NCBI GenBank assembly: GCA_963796675.1
Contig: CAWCMS010000003.1
Span: 434,001-498,000, forward strand
Source of the DNA: CAWCDJ01 sp963796675
GTDB taxonomy: Bacteria > Acidobacteriota > Terriglobia > Bryobacterales > Bryobacteraceae
Length of the DNA stretch: 64,000 bases
Direction: 5' to 3'
Shown here: piece by piece, positions 47,823 to 56,718 of the stretch
Layout: the number at the start of each line of letters is the position of its first letter
Position numbering within the stretch: position 1 is the stretch's first letter
Translations under genes and position numbers: made by a program
Notes under the pieces: model-generated
What the model saw: the letters and a program-made list of their open reading frames with translations, nothing else
What the model was told of the DNA's origin: nothing
Database searches by the model: none

Positions 47823-48788
47823 CTACGGCAGGCCAGCCGGATTCCAGCCATCGGCGCCCCGCAGGAAGACTTCCGGCCGGAAACGGACCGCTTCGGCCGC
47901 GGTTAGTGCGTGCGCCCATTTCACCCGGCCGCCGGCCGGCGCTCCCGGCCCGGTGGATCCGTACTCCGCGAAATACGAATCCTTCTCCGCCTCGGGCTTG
48001 TTCCAGTTATCCCAACCCTCCGGGCGAATATGGCCGCCTATCCAGCAATCCAGGTAGACCACGCGTGCATACAGGCGCCACGGCCTTCCCAGCGCCACGC
48101 CGCGGACCTCCGGGTCGGCCGTGAGCTTGCAGTGGTCGAACACAAAGCCCTCCGGCCCTTCCGGCATCGTGCGGCTCACCGCTGCCAGATACCCCGGTCC
48201 ACGGCTGTGGATCTCACACCGTTCGAATACCGCCCGCGCATTCCCGAAGATGAAATCGACGTGTCCCGCGATGTAACAGTCCTCGTAATACTGCCGGCCG
48301 CTCGCCGCATAGAGCGTGTCCTGCATGCCCAGAAAACGGCAGTGGCGGAAGACCGCGCGGTCGGAGTGCGTCGAGACAGCCACCGCCTGGGTCCCCGTGC
48401 CGTAGGTGTTTTCAAACGTGAGGTTCTCGGCTTCGAATTCCGGGCCGCTCACGTCCACCACTGCGCTGAAGAAAGTGCCGCCCACGTCTTTCGCGCCCAC
48501 GCTGTAGCTGATGATCGTGTGGGCCGCGTCCAGCCCCTTCAAAGTAATTCGAGGCCGGTCCGGAGGCACGCGCACGCGTTCGTGATACACGCCGGGCCGT
48601 ATTTCGATGATCACGCGCCCCGCAAACGGGGCGAGCACCCGGTCCATCACGTGGTCCACCGCATTCTGCACCGTAGGGAAGTCGCCGCTCCCATTCTTGG
48701 CAACCACCACGTGAATCGGCTCCACGGCGGCCGCAAGGGGCAGCGCTGCCGCAATCAACGCGACCGGACAAATTCGGAAATGCCGCAT
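47823..48788 (-). CDS. Pectinesterase (CE8)
   Basis: About 321-residue secreted pectin methylesterase with a right-handed beta-helix. Signal peptide 'FRICPVALIAAALPLAAA'. Family motifs: 'VAKNGSGDFPTVQNAVDHV' (N-terminal repeat), 'GTGTQAVAV' (Gln stabilising the oxyanion), 'FLGMQDTLYA' (QD; catalytic Asp), 'GHVDFIFGNARAVFE' (DFxFG; nucleophile Asp) and 'VALGRPWRLYARVVYL' (Arg/Trp). All catalytic residues are present. ATG 48788 starts the signal peptide; an upstream in-frame ATG (48806) would overlap the next gene. It removes methyl esters from plant pectin, in keeping with a soil plant-polymer degrader. Confidence 0.92.
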   Translation of the reverse strand: MRHFRICPVALIAAALPLAAAVEPIHVVVAKNGSGDFPTVQNAVDHVMDRVLAPFAGRVIIEIRPGVYHERVRVPPDRPRITLKGLDAAHTIISYSVGAKDVGGTFFSAVVDVSGPEFEAENLTFENTYGTGTQAVAVSTHSDRAVFRHCRFLGMQDTLYAASGRQYYEDCYIAGHVDFIFGNARAVFERCEIHSRGPGYLAAVSRTMPEGPEGFVFDHCKLTADPEVRGVALGRPWRLYARVVYLDCWIGGHIRPEGWDNWNKPEAEKDSYFAEYGSTGPGAPAGGRVKWAHALTAAEAVRFRPEVFLRGADGWNPAGLP

Positions 48789-48798
48789 GCCTTGATTG

Positions 48799-50451
48799 TC
48801 ATCCAACTGGACGGGCGGGGGGCCTCTCGGGCTCCTCGAGCGGCAGCGTGACCGTGATCGGACTGTGATCGGAAATATGACCCGGCAGCGAGTGGTTCAG
48901 CCGCCGCATGGTCCGCCCGAAATGCGGCGCGAAGCGATACGGCTGCTCCGTATCTCGAGGATCGGTCAGGTGAGGCGGTTTGACAAAGATCCAGTCGAGC
49001 TTGAAGGCTCCGAATGGTCCGTAAGTCCGGTCCAACTCCTCGGTGGTCAAGAAGCCTTTCGTGGTGCGCTCGTTGGAGTTGGCGAGCGTCCCGCTATGTC
49101 CTTTCCAGGCGCGATCGCAATCGCCCCGGAAATCGAACGCACCGCCGTCGGCGAACCGGAAATTTTCAAGCGTAGTGAAGAACTTCGCTTCCGGATTCTC
49201 ACCTACCAGCGGGATGTTGGCGGCGGTCGGGTCATTGACCTTGCGCGCAAAGCTGAACATCCCGCGTGAAATCTTGTAAATCCACCCCACTGGAGTTGCA
49301 TACGCGATGGTATTGGTGAGCCCCTGCTTGGCCCACCACTTCCCGCTGCCGAAGCGTTCCTTCAGCAGCCGGCCCAGGGAGATTGGCAGGCCCTCTCTCA
49401 TCGAGGTATTCATGTCTCCCGCCAAAATCACCGGATGGTCGATGCCCCGAATGTGCCCGAGCAGCTCGGCCAACTGCTTCTGCCGGTTGGATGGCTTCGT
49501 CACATCCTCCAGGTGCGTCGCGACCACCGTTACCCTCCCCGAAGGCAACTCCGGATCCACCAGGTCGGCGGTCAGCATCATCCGTCCGCCCCGGCGGACC
49601 TGTCGCATGAGCTGCTCGTTGAAAATCGTCGAGCTCAGCCAGCCTTGTGCCTTGGCGACTTGCGCGGTGCGGCGCAGCTCGTCCTCATACCAGTCGTGGC
49701 CCTGAAACGTGAACGGCCGGAGGCGGACGTTATCCAGCCGATACCGGCTCAGGATCGCGGTACCGTGCAGGCCGCGGTATCGTGCCGGATCGGGCTTCAT
49801 GACGTCGCGAATCTCTCTGGCCGCCTCTTCCTGGTCCTCTCCCGGCACCGTATATGTTTCTGCGACCTCTTGCGCGACCAGGCTCTGGTCGAGCCCCATC
49901 ATCACCGGATCGACTTCGACAAACTCCACGCCATAGGCGTAGTTCATGCGCAGCGCCGCGGCCAGATCCGCCGCCACGTTGCGGAACAGAGTCCGGTTGA
50001 CGCCCCAATCCACTTCGTTGAGTACGATCACATCCGCCTGCTGCAGCGTGCGAGCCTGCTCGAGCACGTTCTCGCGCTCATCCGCGTCGATCTTGACGTC
50101 CCTTTCGTTGAGCAACGCCAAAAAACCGCCGGGATCGCTCAACGCCAGCCGCACGGCATCGAACTCCAGGCCCCGTTCGATATTCCATTGCGCGACGATG
50201 AGGCAGCGGCCCAGCCCGGATACCTTCGGACGGAGAGGCCGCACTCCTTCCGCGGAGGCGCGATTACTCACAAACGGAGTGGTCAGCAGCAGATGCAACT
50301 GATTGTCAATCTGCGGCGATGGCGATTTTGCTTGGTAAAGTTGCCGGAGCTGCTCAAAGGTCAGAAGCGCCGGCGGCCGGGCGGTGCCGGCCCATCCAGG
50401 CGCCGCCATACAGCCGATAAGGATCAGTAGGCACGCACCCTGAGTCCGCAT
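48799..50451 (-). CDS. Secreted endonuclease/exonuclease/phosphatase-family protein
   Basis: About 550 residues with an N-terminal signal ('TQGACLLILIGCMAAPGWA'). EEP-fold motifs are in order: 'IVAQWNIERGLEF' (Asn), 'VIVLNEVDWGVNR' (Glu), 'LHGTAILSRYRL', 'VVATHLEDVTKPS' (His), 'VILAGDMNTSMRE' (GDxN) and 'HISDHSPITVTL' (SDH). The core is interrupted by longer insertions than in DNase I. It is secreted and metal-dependent; it could be a nuclease, phosphatase or phosphodiesterase. ATG 50451 is used since it begins the signal peptide. It lies just upstream of the pectinesterase gene (10-base gap), so the two may be co-transcribed. Confidence 0.85.
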   Translation of the reverse strand: MRTQGACLLILIGCMAAPGWAGTARPPALLTFEQLRQLYQAKSPSPQIDNQLHLLLTTPFVSNRASAEGVRPLRPKVSGLGRCLIVAQWNIERGLEFDAVRLALSDPGGFLALLNERDVKIDADERENVLEQARTLQQADVIVLNEVDWGVNRTLFRNVAADLAAALRMNYAYGVEFVEVDPVMMGLDQSLVAQEVAETYTVPGEDQEEAAREIRDVMKPDPARYRGLHGTAILSRYRLDNVRLRPFTFQGHDWYEDELRRTAQVAKAQGWLSSTIFNEQLMRQVRRGGRMMLTADLVDPELPSGRVTVVATHLEDVTKPSNRQKQLAELLGHIRGIDHPVILAGDMNTSMREGLPISLGRLLKERFGSGKWWAKQGLTNTIAYATPVGWIYKISRGMFSFARKVNDPTAANIPLVGENPEAKFFTTLENFRFADGGAFDFRGDCDRAWKGHSGTLANSNERTTKGFLTTEELDRTYGPFGAFKLDWIFVKPPHLTDPRDTEQPYRFAPHFGRTMRRLNHSLPGHISDHSPITVTLPLEEPERPPARPVG

Positions 50452-50552
50452 CGCGTCGGAATCGATGCAGCACACCGCCTTCCAAAAGCACGCGCGCCTG
50501 CCTGAGAACTGGTCGTCCGGTCACTTTCGTGCCGCGCCGCCGGACCTGCGAT

Positions 50553-51050
50553 TTATTCGCCCGCGGATGTCGCGCTCGCCTGCGTTGCGCCCTGACCAAA
50601 CGATTGCAGCGCGAGGTAGCTCGGGCCGAATCGCTTGATGTTTTCAGCCTGCTTTTCGAACTGATCGAAATGGCTTTCTTCCTGGCGCACCAGGCCCTCG
50701 AACACGTACTTGGTCGCCGAGTCGGCGTTGGCGCCGGCATCGAGCGCGGCCTGGTTATAGAAGCGTGCGCTTTCCTGCTCCATCGCCATTGCCTTTTCGA
50801 GAATCGCTTCGGCCTCCACGATCTTCTCGACCGGGCCGGCCGCCTTCATCTCCACGTCGCCCTTGAGAAACAGGATGCGGTCCGCCAGGGCTTCGACATG
50901 ACCCATTTCCTGGATCGCAATCCGCTTGAACAGCTGGGCCAGCGGCTTGAAGCCCTGGTCGTCCAGGTGGAAATGAAAGTACAAGTACTGGTGCACTGCC
51001 TGGAGTTCGTCCGCCAGCGCAGTATTCAGAAGAAGAATGCTTTTTCCCAT
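50553..51050 (-). CDS. Bacterioferritin-like di-iron protein
   Basis: About 165 residues with the four-helix ferritin-like fold. Carboxylate ligands are visible as 'ADELQAVHQYLYFHFHL' (Glu), 'IAIQEMGHVEALADRI' (E-x-x-H), 'AMEQESARFYNQAAL' (Glu) and 'VRQEESHFDQFEKQ' (E-x-x-H), a full di-iron set. A Ser/Ala/Gln tail ends it. ATG 51050 is favoured because AGGA sits at proper spacing; ATG 51056 adds two residues. Bacterioferritin proteins store iron and protect against peroxide; the Met that ligates haem is not obvious to me here. It stands alone. Confidence 0.87.
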   Translation of the reverse strand: MGKSILLLNTALADELQAVHQYLYFHFHLDDQGFKPLAQLFKRIAIQEMGHVEALADRILFLKGDVEMKAAGPVEKIVEAEAILEKAMAMEQESARFYNQAALDAGANADSATKYVFEGLVRQEESHFDQFEKQAENIKRFGPSYLALQSFGQGATQASATSAGE

Positions 51051-51362
51051 ATCCATATCCTGATCTCCGAATCAAAGAGTGTAACCCAATTGCACGGAGG
51101 AATTCCTCACGCAAACCGTCAAACAGGAAGCAGTAAGGTTTCGAGCGGATTTCGGGCGGCAATGTATCCATCACCTGCAACTCATTTGCTAGTCCGCATT
51201 GACTTCCGCGCGATTCACATCCTACCATAGTCGGAAAGGCTCCTGGATCGCGCTGTCTTGGATCATTTAAGCCACTATGGAAAGGGAAATTCGCGAGGTA
51301 TCAGGCCTCTCCTCAGGCACCAGTTGCGAATCACTTGCAACTCCGAAACCGGTCGAGTCGAC
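51051..51362. other. Divergent intergenic region, 312 bases
   Basis: Between the ferritin-like gene (minus) and the PepSY protein gene (plus); it holds both promoters. I saw no clear iron box, terminator or small gene. Open frames that cross it have no coding character. Confidence 0.35.
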
Positions 51363-52586
51363 ATGACACTCAGAAAGTTACTTTTTTGGACCCATCTCGC
51401 AATTGGCTGCGTGGCTGGACTGGTCATTCTGACCATGTCTTTCACGGGAGTTCTCTTGACCTACGAGCGCCAGACGATCCGCTGGGCCGACCGCGACCAT
51501 CGTGTCCCGCGCCCCTCCGCCGACACGCCACGCTTGTCGATGGACGCGCTGGTGCAAAAGGTGGTCGAGGCCGTCGGCGCTGCCCCCTCGTCGGTCGTCC
51601 TCCACGCGAATCCGGCGGACCCCGTCGAGGCGGCCCTCGGGCGCGACCGCGTGTACCTCGTCGACCCGTACTCCGGAAAACTGCTCGGTGAGAGCGCTCC
51701 GCGAATCCGCGCTTTCCTGCAAAGGGTGGAGGACGTTCACCGCTGGCTCGGCGCCCCACCCGCCCGGCGCACCTGGGGCCGCGCCGTAACCGGTGCATGC
51801 AACCTGGGCTTTCTGCTGCTGGTCCTCTCCGGCCCGTTCCTCTGGATTCCTCGCCGCTGGACGCGGCAGAGCGTCCGCGCCATCGTCTGGTTCCGCCGCG
51901 GCACCTCCGGCCGCGCGCGCGATTTCAACTGGCATAACGCAATTGGAATCTGGACCGCCGTACCTCTGGTGGCGATCGTGGCGAGCGGTGTGGTGATGTC
52001 GTATCCCTGGGCGAACAATCTGGTATACAAGCTTACCGGCAGCGAAATCCCAGCGGCCGGTGGACGCCCGAATGGCGGCTCTCCTGCGCGCGGCAATCCC
52101 CGGGTGCGGCAGGACCAGGCCGCGGCCATCTCGACGGACGCCCTATGGGACCGTGCCATTCACCAGGTGCCCGGCTGGCGGAGCGTGACCCTGCGCCTTC
52201 CCGCTTCGCCGCGCGGCCCGTACGCCTTTACCATCGACACCGGCAACGGAGGCCGCCCAGACCAACGGTCGCAATTGACGCTGAATCGCAATGCCGAGGT
52301 AGTCCGCTGGGAACCTTTTTCGAGCTTCAATACCGGCCGTCAGGTTCGGGGTTGGCTACGCTTCCTGCATACGGGCGAAGCCGGCGGTTTCGCCGGCCAG
52401 ACGATCGCCGGCCTCGCCTCCCTGGGTGCTGTCGTAATGGTATGGACGGGAATCTCGCTCTCTCTGCGCCGTCTCTGGAGTTGGCGCCGGCGCCACTCGA
52501 GCCAGGCCCTGCGCGAAGACGAGCGCCCTCAACCGGTCTCTCGGGCTTCGACGATGGATACTATCAAAATGGAGACCAGAGCATGA
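51363..52586 (+). CDS. PepSY-associated TM helix protein
   Basis: 407-residue inner-membrane protein of the PepSY_TM family, which often handles iron-siderophore reduction or heme-related redox. TM helices: 'FWTHLAIGCVAGLVILTMSF' (about 8-30), 'NLGFLLLVLSGPFLWI' (about 143-160), 'IWTAVPLVAIVASGVVMSY' (about 190-210) and 'FAGQTIAGLASLGAVVMVWT' (about 340-360). Conserved His are in 'LFWTHLAIG', 'VEDVHRWLG', 'DFNWHNAIGIW' and 'LRFLHTGEAGG', candidate haem ligands. ATG 51363 begins at the first TM; a longer reading from 51258 adds a non-conserved tail. Its stop overlaps the VOC gene (ATGA at 52583). The ferritin neighbour suggests iron homeostasis. Confidence 0.85.
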   Translation: MTLRKLLFWTHLAIGCVAGLVILTMSFTGVLLTYERQTIRWADRDHRVPRPSADTPRLSMDALVQKVVEAVGAAPSSVVLHANPADPVEAALGRDRVYLVDPYSGKLLGESAPRIRAFLQRVEDVHRWLGAPPARRTWGRAVTGACNLGFLLLVLSGPFLWIPRRWTRQSVRAIVWFRRGTSGRARDFNWHNAIGIWTAVPLVAIVASGVVMSYPWANNLVYKLTGSEIPAAGGRPNGGSPARGNPRVRQDQAAAISTDALWDRAIHQVPGWRSVTLRLPASPRGPYAFTIDTGNGGRPDQRSQLTLNRNAEVVRWEPFSSFNTGRQVRGWLRFLHTGEAGGFAGQTIAGLASLGAVVMVWTGISLSLRRLWSWRRRHSSQALREDERPQPVSRASTMDTIKMETRA

Positions 52587-53035
52587 ACAAGATCACACCG
52601 TTTCTGTGGTTCAACGACAATGCCGAAGACGCCGCGGAGTTTTATCTCTCCGTATTTCCGGAGGCGAAGAAGGTGTCCGAGCTGCGTTCGAGCGGCGTGG
52701 GACCCTGGCCCGCCGGAAAGATCGCGACCATCACCATCGAACTGCTGGGCCAGCAAATGACGTTCCTCAATGGCGGCCCCGCGCAGGCGCTCACCCCGGC
52801 TTTCTCGTACTCCATCGCGTGCAAGGATCAGGCCGAAGTCGACCGCTATTGGGACAAGCTGCTTGAGGGTGGTCAGCCCATGGCCTGCGGCTGGCTCACG
52901 GACAAGTTCGGGCTGTGCTGGCAGATCGTGCCGGAGAAGATTGGCGAGATCCTGAAGCATCCCAAAGCGATGGCTGCCATGATGACGATGGTGAAGTTCG
53001 ATATCGCCGCGCTCGAAGCCGCGGCGAAGGAGTAG
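52583..53035 (+). CDS. PhnB-like VOC superfamily protein
   Basis: 150 residues, glyoxalase/VOC fold of the PhnB ('3-demethylubiquinone-9 3-methyltransferase' mis-named) group. Recognised by 'ITPFLWFNDNAEDAAEFYLS', 'VFPEAKKVSELR', 'GKIATITIELLGQQMTFLNG' and 'MACGWLTDKFGLCWQIVPE'. The ATG overlaps the PepSY stop, so the pair is coupled. Metal-binding residues are not all obvious. Biochemical function not established for this subgroup. Confidence 0.85.
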   Translation: MNKITPFLWFNDNAEDAAEFYLSVFPEAKKVSELRSSGVGPWPAGKIATITIELLGQQMTFLNGGPAQALTPAFSYSIACKDQAEVDRYWDKLLEGGQPMACGWLTDKFGLCWQIVPEKIGEILKHPKAMAAMMTMVKFDIAALEAAAKE

Positions 53036-53117
53036 CGCCTGGCGAGCGACTTGGCCCGCGGTGAACATACAGCACGGCGTGGGCGGGCGCATACGCATCT
53101 CTCCTGGGCCATTCCGG

Positions 53118-53613
53118 CTACTTGAACAGATCTTTGATGAAATCGATATTGAAGGTGGCTCCTACAAAGAAGTTCCCCTTAAACCGCGTTGTGGTTGCCG
53201 GGGCCGCGCTGGAAGTGGGATCGTCCAGGCCCTGGGTGCCGGGCAGTGCCGTCACCTTTCCCAGGTGATAGCCGTAAACCAACTGAACGTGGCGGCGAAC
53301 TTCATGGCTCAGGCCAAAGAAGAAGTCGCTTTCAGGCGAACTCAGTGAGAAGCCACCTGTCGGCGTGGGGATTAAGTCTGTTGAATGCCAGGGCACCTGC
53401 GTGTCCAACGGTCTCAGGAAAGCCGAGAACATGAGAACCGGCATCGCGCGATCCGAACCGGGTCGTTGCTCGGTACGATGTTGTAGTGATACAAGGAATG
53501 TACTTGAGGGAGTTCACCACTGAAGATTTGGTGTGAAGCCGAGTCCTTGCCGCGGCCGGCAGTGCGAAGAACGCGAGCGCGCCGGCCGTGTAAATCATCC
53601 ACTTTAAAGTCAA
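53118..53613 (-). pseudogene. Remnant of a small outer-membrane protein gene
   Basis: Two pieces on one strand look like a decayed or frameshifted gene. At about 53613-53530 there is a signal-like start ('WMIYTAGALAFFALPAAA'). At 53444-53118 there is a beta-rich piece 'ESDFFFGLSHEVRRHVQLVY' ending 'FFVGATFNIDFIKDLFK', the aromatic-rich end typical of outer-membrane barrels. The stretch between (about 53445-53530) is in yet another frame ('ELPQVHSLYHYNIVPSNDPV'). The combined length (about 160 residues) is short for a complete barrel, so an internal deletion is possible. Precise boundaries are uncertain. Confidence 0.4.
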
Positions 53614-53726
53614 AGTCTGAAGGTGCTGCGTGATTCTTGCTCCTCACCGAACAAAGCGCGATCGGGCTGCGAGAGGGGACAGCCAATTCGAGGGGAGCGC
53701 GGGCCTGCGGTACAATCGGTCCTCAG

Positions 53727-54308
53727 ATGGCGTTAGATCCCAACGTTCCTCTGACTCAGCTCCTCAACCGTTTCGCCGAAGGCGATGCCGCCGCAGAAGC
53801 GGAACTCGTGCCCTATCTTTATAAAGAATTGCGTAAGATGGCCGGCACACAACTCCGCAGGGAGCGGCCCGGGCATACCTTGCAGCCGACCGCCCTGGTT
53901 CATGAGGTCTACCTGAGGGTTGTGGGTCGAAAGACCAAGTGGCAGGGCCGGGAGCATTTTTTCGCGGTAGCCGCGCGAGTTATGCGCAGCGTGCTGGTAG
54001 ATTACGCACGCCAGCGCACCTCGTTGAAGCGCGGGGGCGCCCAATCGACACTCGTACTGGAGGAGGCCATCGCAATCACCGCGGACAAGTGCGAGCTTGT
54101 CTTACAGGTGGACGAAGCACTCGAAAAGCTGAGCCGGATCGACCTCCGGCAGGCAAGGATCGTGGAGATGCGGTATTTCGCCGGAATGACCGAAGAGGAG
54201 ATTGGAATCCTGCTCGGCATCTCGGCGCGGACCGTCAAACGCGATTGGACAATGGCGAAGGCGTGGCTGGCCGGCGCTTTGCGAAGCCCGGATGGCGCAC
54301 GAGCCTAA
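53727..54308 (+). CDS. ECF-type RNA polymerase sigma factor
   Basis: 193 residues, Sigma70_ECF (PF07638) type, the group common in Acidobacteriota and Planctomycetes. Region 2: 'LVPYLYKELRKMAGTQLRRE' and 'FFAVAARVMRSVLVDYARQR'. Region 4: 'IDLRQARIVEMRYFAGMTEE' followed by 'IGILLGISARTVKRDWTMAK', the helix-turn-helix that reads the -35 element. ATG 53727 is chosen as the normal family start. No anti-sigma gene follows; instead a Ser/Thr kinase-TPR gene lies 2.5 kb away, a frequent partner of this group. It ends with a 4-base overlap with the convergent unknown gene. Likely target: genes nearby, unproved. Confidence 0.9.
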   Translation: MALDPNVPLTQLLNRFAEGDAAAEAELVPYLYKELRKMAGTQLRRERPGHTLQPTALVHEVYLRVVGRKTKWQGREHFFAVAARVMRSVLVDYARQRTSLKRGGAQSTLVLEEAIAITADKCELVLQVDEALEKLSRIDLRQARIVEMRYFAGMTEEEIGILLGISARTVKRDWTMAKAWLAGALRSPDGARA

Positions 54309-55048
54309 GCGGAATGTGTCGCGGGAGAGCGGGACGTCTGAAACACGTTCAACAGGTTCGCATCGCGTAGGCGCGCAACCTGCTCCAGGGTTCGCTGGCG
54401 CCTCGACGCGGCAACCGAGGGGCAATTGTTCCTGGAGCGCACTCGCGCCGACGTGTGCTGCGGCGTATCCAGAATCAATTGACGCTCCGTGTCGGAAGCG
54501 ATCCAGTATTCCGTGGCGACCATCCCTTTGCCCGTATTGTCCGGATCGTAGAAAGCAGCGGGCACGACAGTGTAGAATTCCGGCTCTTGCACAAACCTTA
54601 CGGATGGAAACCCGCTCCCGTCTGCCGGGGCGCTGAACATCAGGCGATAAACCGGAGTTCCGCGAGAAGATGACGAACAACCCGTGGACGGTTCCGGATC
54701 CGCCAGCGTCCCCAATAGCAGCGCCCCCGCCGAAATCAGGGTTACCGCAAGCTTGTTGCCGTCGCTGGCATTGAAGTCTGCTTCCGCAACATAGACGATC
54801 TTGTCCATGAAGTCGCCTTCGTAGCAAATCCGTTCCGGGTCTGCGGGATCGAAGCCGAAATGGAAAGCACGCAGGATGTTCGGGCTGATGATTACCCGCC
54901 CCAAGTCCTCACCCTCGGGAGGCGGCGTCGCCGACGACATCCGTTTCAGTCTGGCTCCCTGCCCGAGATATGCTGCCATGGGCGTAGTCAACGTTGCGTT
55001 GAAGTTCAGCGCGATATTCTCAAGAACAAGCTGTAACTCGATTGCCAT
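54305..55048 (-). CDS. Unknown protein with GCSSSS motif, divergent from YcaO gene
   Basis: 247 residues with no signal peptide and no family that I recognise. The first 60 residues are mixed helix/strand ('IELQLVLENIALNFNATL'). The middle contains a hydrophobic stretch ('NKLAVTLISAGALLLGTL', about 98-115) directly followed by 'PSTGCSSSSRG' (Cys at residue 124, Ser at 125-128). After that comes a Tyr/Phe/Pro-rich region. The tail is basic and Ser-rich. The Cys-Ser run resembles the cyclisable Cys/Ser/Thr runs of azole-modified peptides, and the gene is divergent (91-base gap) from a YcaO cyclodehydratase gene. It could be the enzyme's substrate or an unrelated protein; both readings are inference. 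Confidence 0.5.
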   Translation of the reverse strand: MAIELQLVLENIALNFNATLTTPMAAYLGQGARLKRMSSATPPPEGEDLGRVIISPNILRAFHFGFDPADPERICYEGDFMDKIVYVAEADFNASDGNKLAVTLISAGALLLGTLADPEPSTGCSSSSRGTPVYRLMFSAPADGSGFPSVRFVQEPEFYTVVPAAFYDPDNTGKGMVATEYWIASDTERQLILDTPQHTSARVRSRNNCPSVAASRRQRTLEQVARLRDANLLNVFQTSRSPATHSA

Positions 55049-55139
55049 GTTCGCTCCTCACTCTCGTAGCGGATAACCAGCCTCCAAGGGGACAAATAAC
55101 TTCTGCTGGCGGCTTCGAGATAGTGTACCTTGAAATGTC
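55049..55139. promoter_or_regulatory. Divergent promoter region of the YcaO and GCSSSS genes
   Basis: 91-base gap that must hold both promoters if the genes are independent. GAGTGAGGAGCG (complement of 55049-55060) is a good ribosome binding site for the minus-strand gene. The plus-strand GTG at 55140 has no strong Shine-Dalgarno sequence. No ECF -35/-10 pair could be fixed by eye. Confidence 0.35.
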
Positions 55140-56714
55140 GTGACGGTCGAGCTATACGAAGCAGCGACGAGCGATGGCGTGCTCCGTATCGTAATAACCG
55201 ACGATTATCGCCAACCAGAGGTGCGCGCGCACTGTGCCGGTACCGGTCCGGTGTTGCTGGTACAGCTCGCCGGAGCGGAGGCCCGGATCGGACCGCTCAT
55301 GCGTACAGAAGGCGCGATCTGTTACGACTGCCTTGCCTTCTACCTGGGATTACATGGGGGCGGCAACCGAGTCGCCTGCGAGTTTCGGGAAGCGGCTGCG
55401 CTGGCGGTGCGAGACGCGATCGAGCACGCCGGCGATCTGCGGACCTCTTTACTACGGGTCAGCCTTCCGGACCGCAATACCGAACGCGTGCCGCTTCGTA
55501 CGCGGGGCGATTGCGCGACATGTGGTCCCCGGCTTACGGGATTCGAGGAAAACGTCTCGATCCTCGGGCATTGCGTCAGCGGCATCGTGGAGCGTGTAAG
55601 AGTAGAAGCGGTGCCCGGCGCTGGAATGTATGTGGCCACCTGCTCGGTGCTGATGCCCGATGAGATTCGTGCCGGCCGGAACCAACGGCTCTATGCCAGC
55701 GGAAAAGGCCCGACCGCGGACCAGGCACGCCGCGTGCTGACACTCGAAGCCGCGGAGCGGTACAGCGCTCTTTACGACGCCACGGAACGGCTTCTCCTGG
55801 GAACCGTGGAAAGCCTGGGTGCGTTCCCAATGGAATCTCTACTGCTGCTGAGCCCCTCCCAATACGCCTCCAGGTCCGATGGCACTTCCGCGTTGCGGCC
55901 CGGCGACGAGATCCTGTGGGCTCCGGCGCGTTCCCTGGTTGACGGAAGCGAGGTCCCGGTTCCGGCCGGCTACGCGTTCCTCGACTACGTTTTCGAGATC
56001 GAGCGGTACTACCATCTTGCCGACACAAACGGGTGTGCTGCGGGCGAATCGCGCGAAGCTGCGATTCGCAGCGCGTTGCTGGAGACCATCGAGCGCGATG
56101 CGCTGGCGATTTGGTGGTACAACCAGGTGGCTCGGCCGGAGTTAGTGTTTTCCGAAGGCGAACTGGCACTGGATAATGCCTCCGCGGTGCTGTCCGCCCA
56201 TCGGCGCGACCTGCACCTCTTCGATCTGACTCATGATCTGAACGTGCCGGTCGTCGCGGCTACGTCGGCACAGGCGGACGGCACGGCCATATACCTCGGA
56301 GCGGCGGCGGACCCGTGTATTGCAACGGCAGCGCGGCGAGCCGTCGAAGAATTGTTGCAGTTCTGGTACTGGGATCTGATCACTGAACACTTGCCGGACT
56401 CCAGACGCGATTGGGTTCGGAGCGGTAGCTACCAGCGCTTCCCTTTCCTGCGGCCTGAAACGCAAACCCGCGCGGGCTCCAAAGACGGAGAGCCGATTGT
56501 GGAGAGGTTGACGGCTCGCGGACTGAACCCGTGCGTCGTCGACCTGACGCGGCCGGAGATCGGAATCCCCGTGGTGCGCGCTGTGGTTCCCGGACTCCGC
56601 CACCATCGCCGCCGGCTTGCACCGGGCCGCCTGTTCGACGTCCCCGTAGCGTTGGGCTGGCTGGACCGGCCGCGGACGGAGACCGAAATGAACCCGTACC
56701 CCTGCCCTTTGTGA
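55140..56714 (+). CDS. YcaO-domain cyclodehydratase with zinc-binding N-terminal region (RiPP/TOMM type)
   Basis: 524 residues. YcaO enzymes use ATP to turn peptide Cys/Ser/Thr into azoline rings. The N-terminal 200 residues resemble the partial ThiF/E1-like partner fused to azole cyclodehydratases, with zinc cysteines C61/C64 ('ICYDCLAFY') and C125/C128 ('GDCATCGP'). The YcaO domain has both ATP-site helices: 'LEAAERYSALYD' (about 202-213) and 'SALLETIERDALAIWW' (about 311-326), after 'NGCAAGESREAAI'. The C terminus is 'NPYPCPL', a PxPxP tail as in true azoline-forming YcaO proteins. GTG 55140 is the only reasonable start. No azoline dehydrogenase, protease or transporter is adjacent, so this is an orphan or minimal cyclodehydratase. 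Substrate unknown; the divergent GCSSSS gene is one candidate. Confidence 0.85.
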   Translation: MTVELYEAATSDGVLRIVITDDYRQPEVRAHCAGTGPVLLVQLAGAEARIGPLMRTEGAICYDCLAFYLGLHGGGNRVACEFREAAALAVRDAIEHAGDLRTSLLRVSLPDRNTERVPLRTRGDCATCGPRLTGFEENVSILGHCVSGIVERVRVEAVPGAGMYVATCSVLMPDEIRAGRNQRLYASGKGPTADQARRVLTLEAAERYSALYDATERLLLGTVESLGAFPMESLLLLSPSQYASRSDGTSALRPGDEILWAPARSLVDGSEVPVPAGYAFLDYVFEIERYYHLADTNGCAAGESREAAIRSALLETIERDALAIWWYNQVARPELVFSEGELALDNASAVLSAHRRDLHLFDLTHDLNVPVVAATSAQADGTAIYLGAAADPCIATAARRAVEELLQFWYWDLITEHLPDSRRDWVRSGSYQRFPFLRPETQTRAGSKDGEPIVERLTARGLNPCVVDLTRPEIGIPVVRAVVPGLRHHRRRLAPGRLFDVPVALGWLDRPRTETEMNPYPCPL

Positions 56715-56718
56715 GCCT

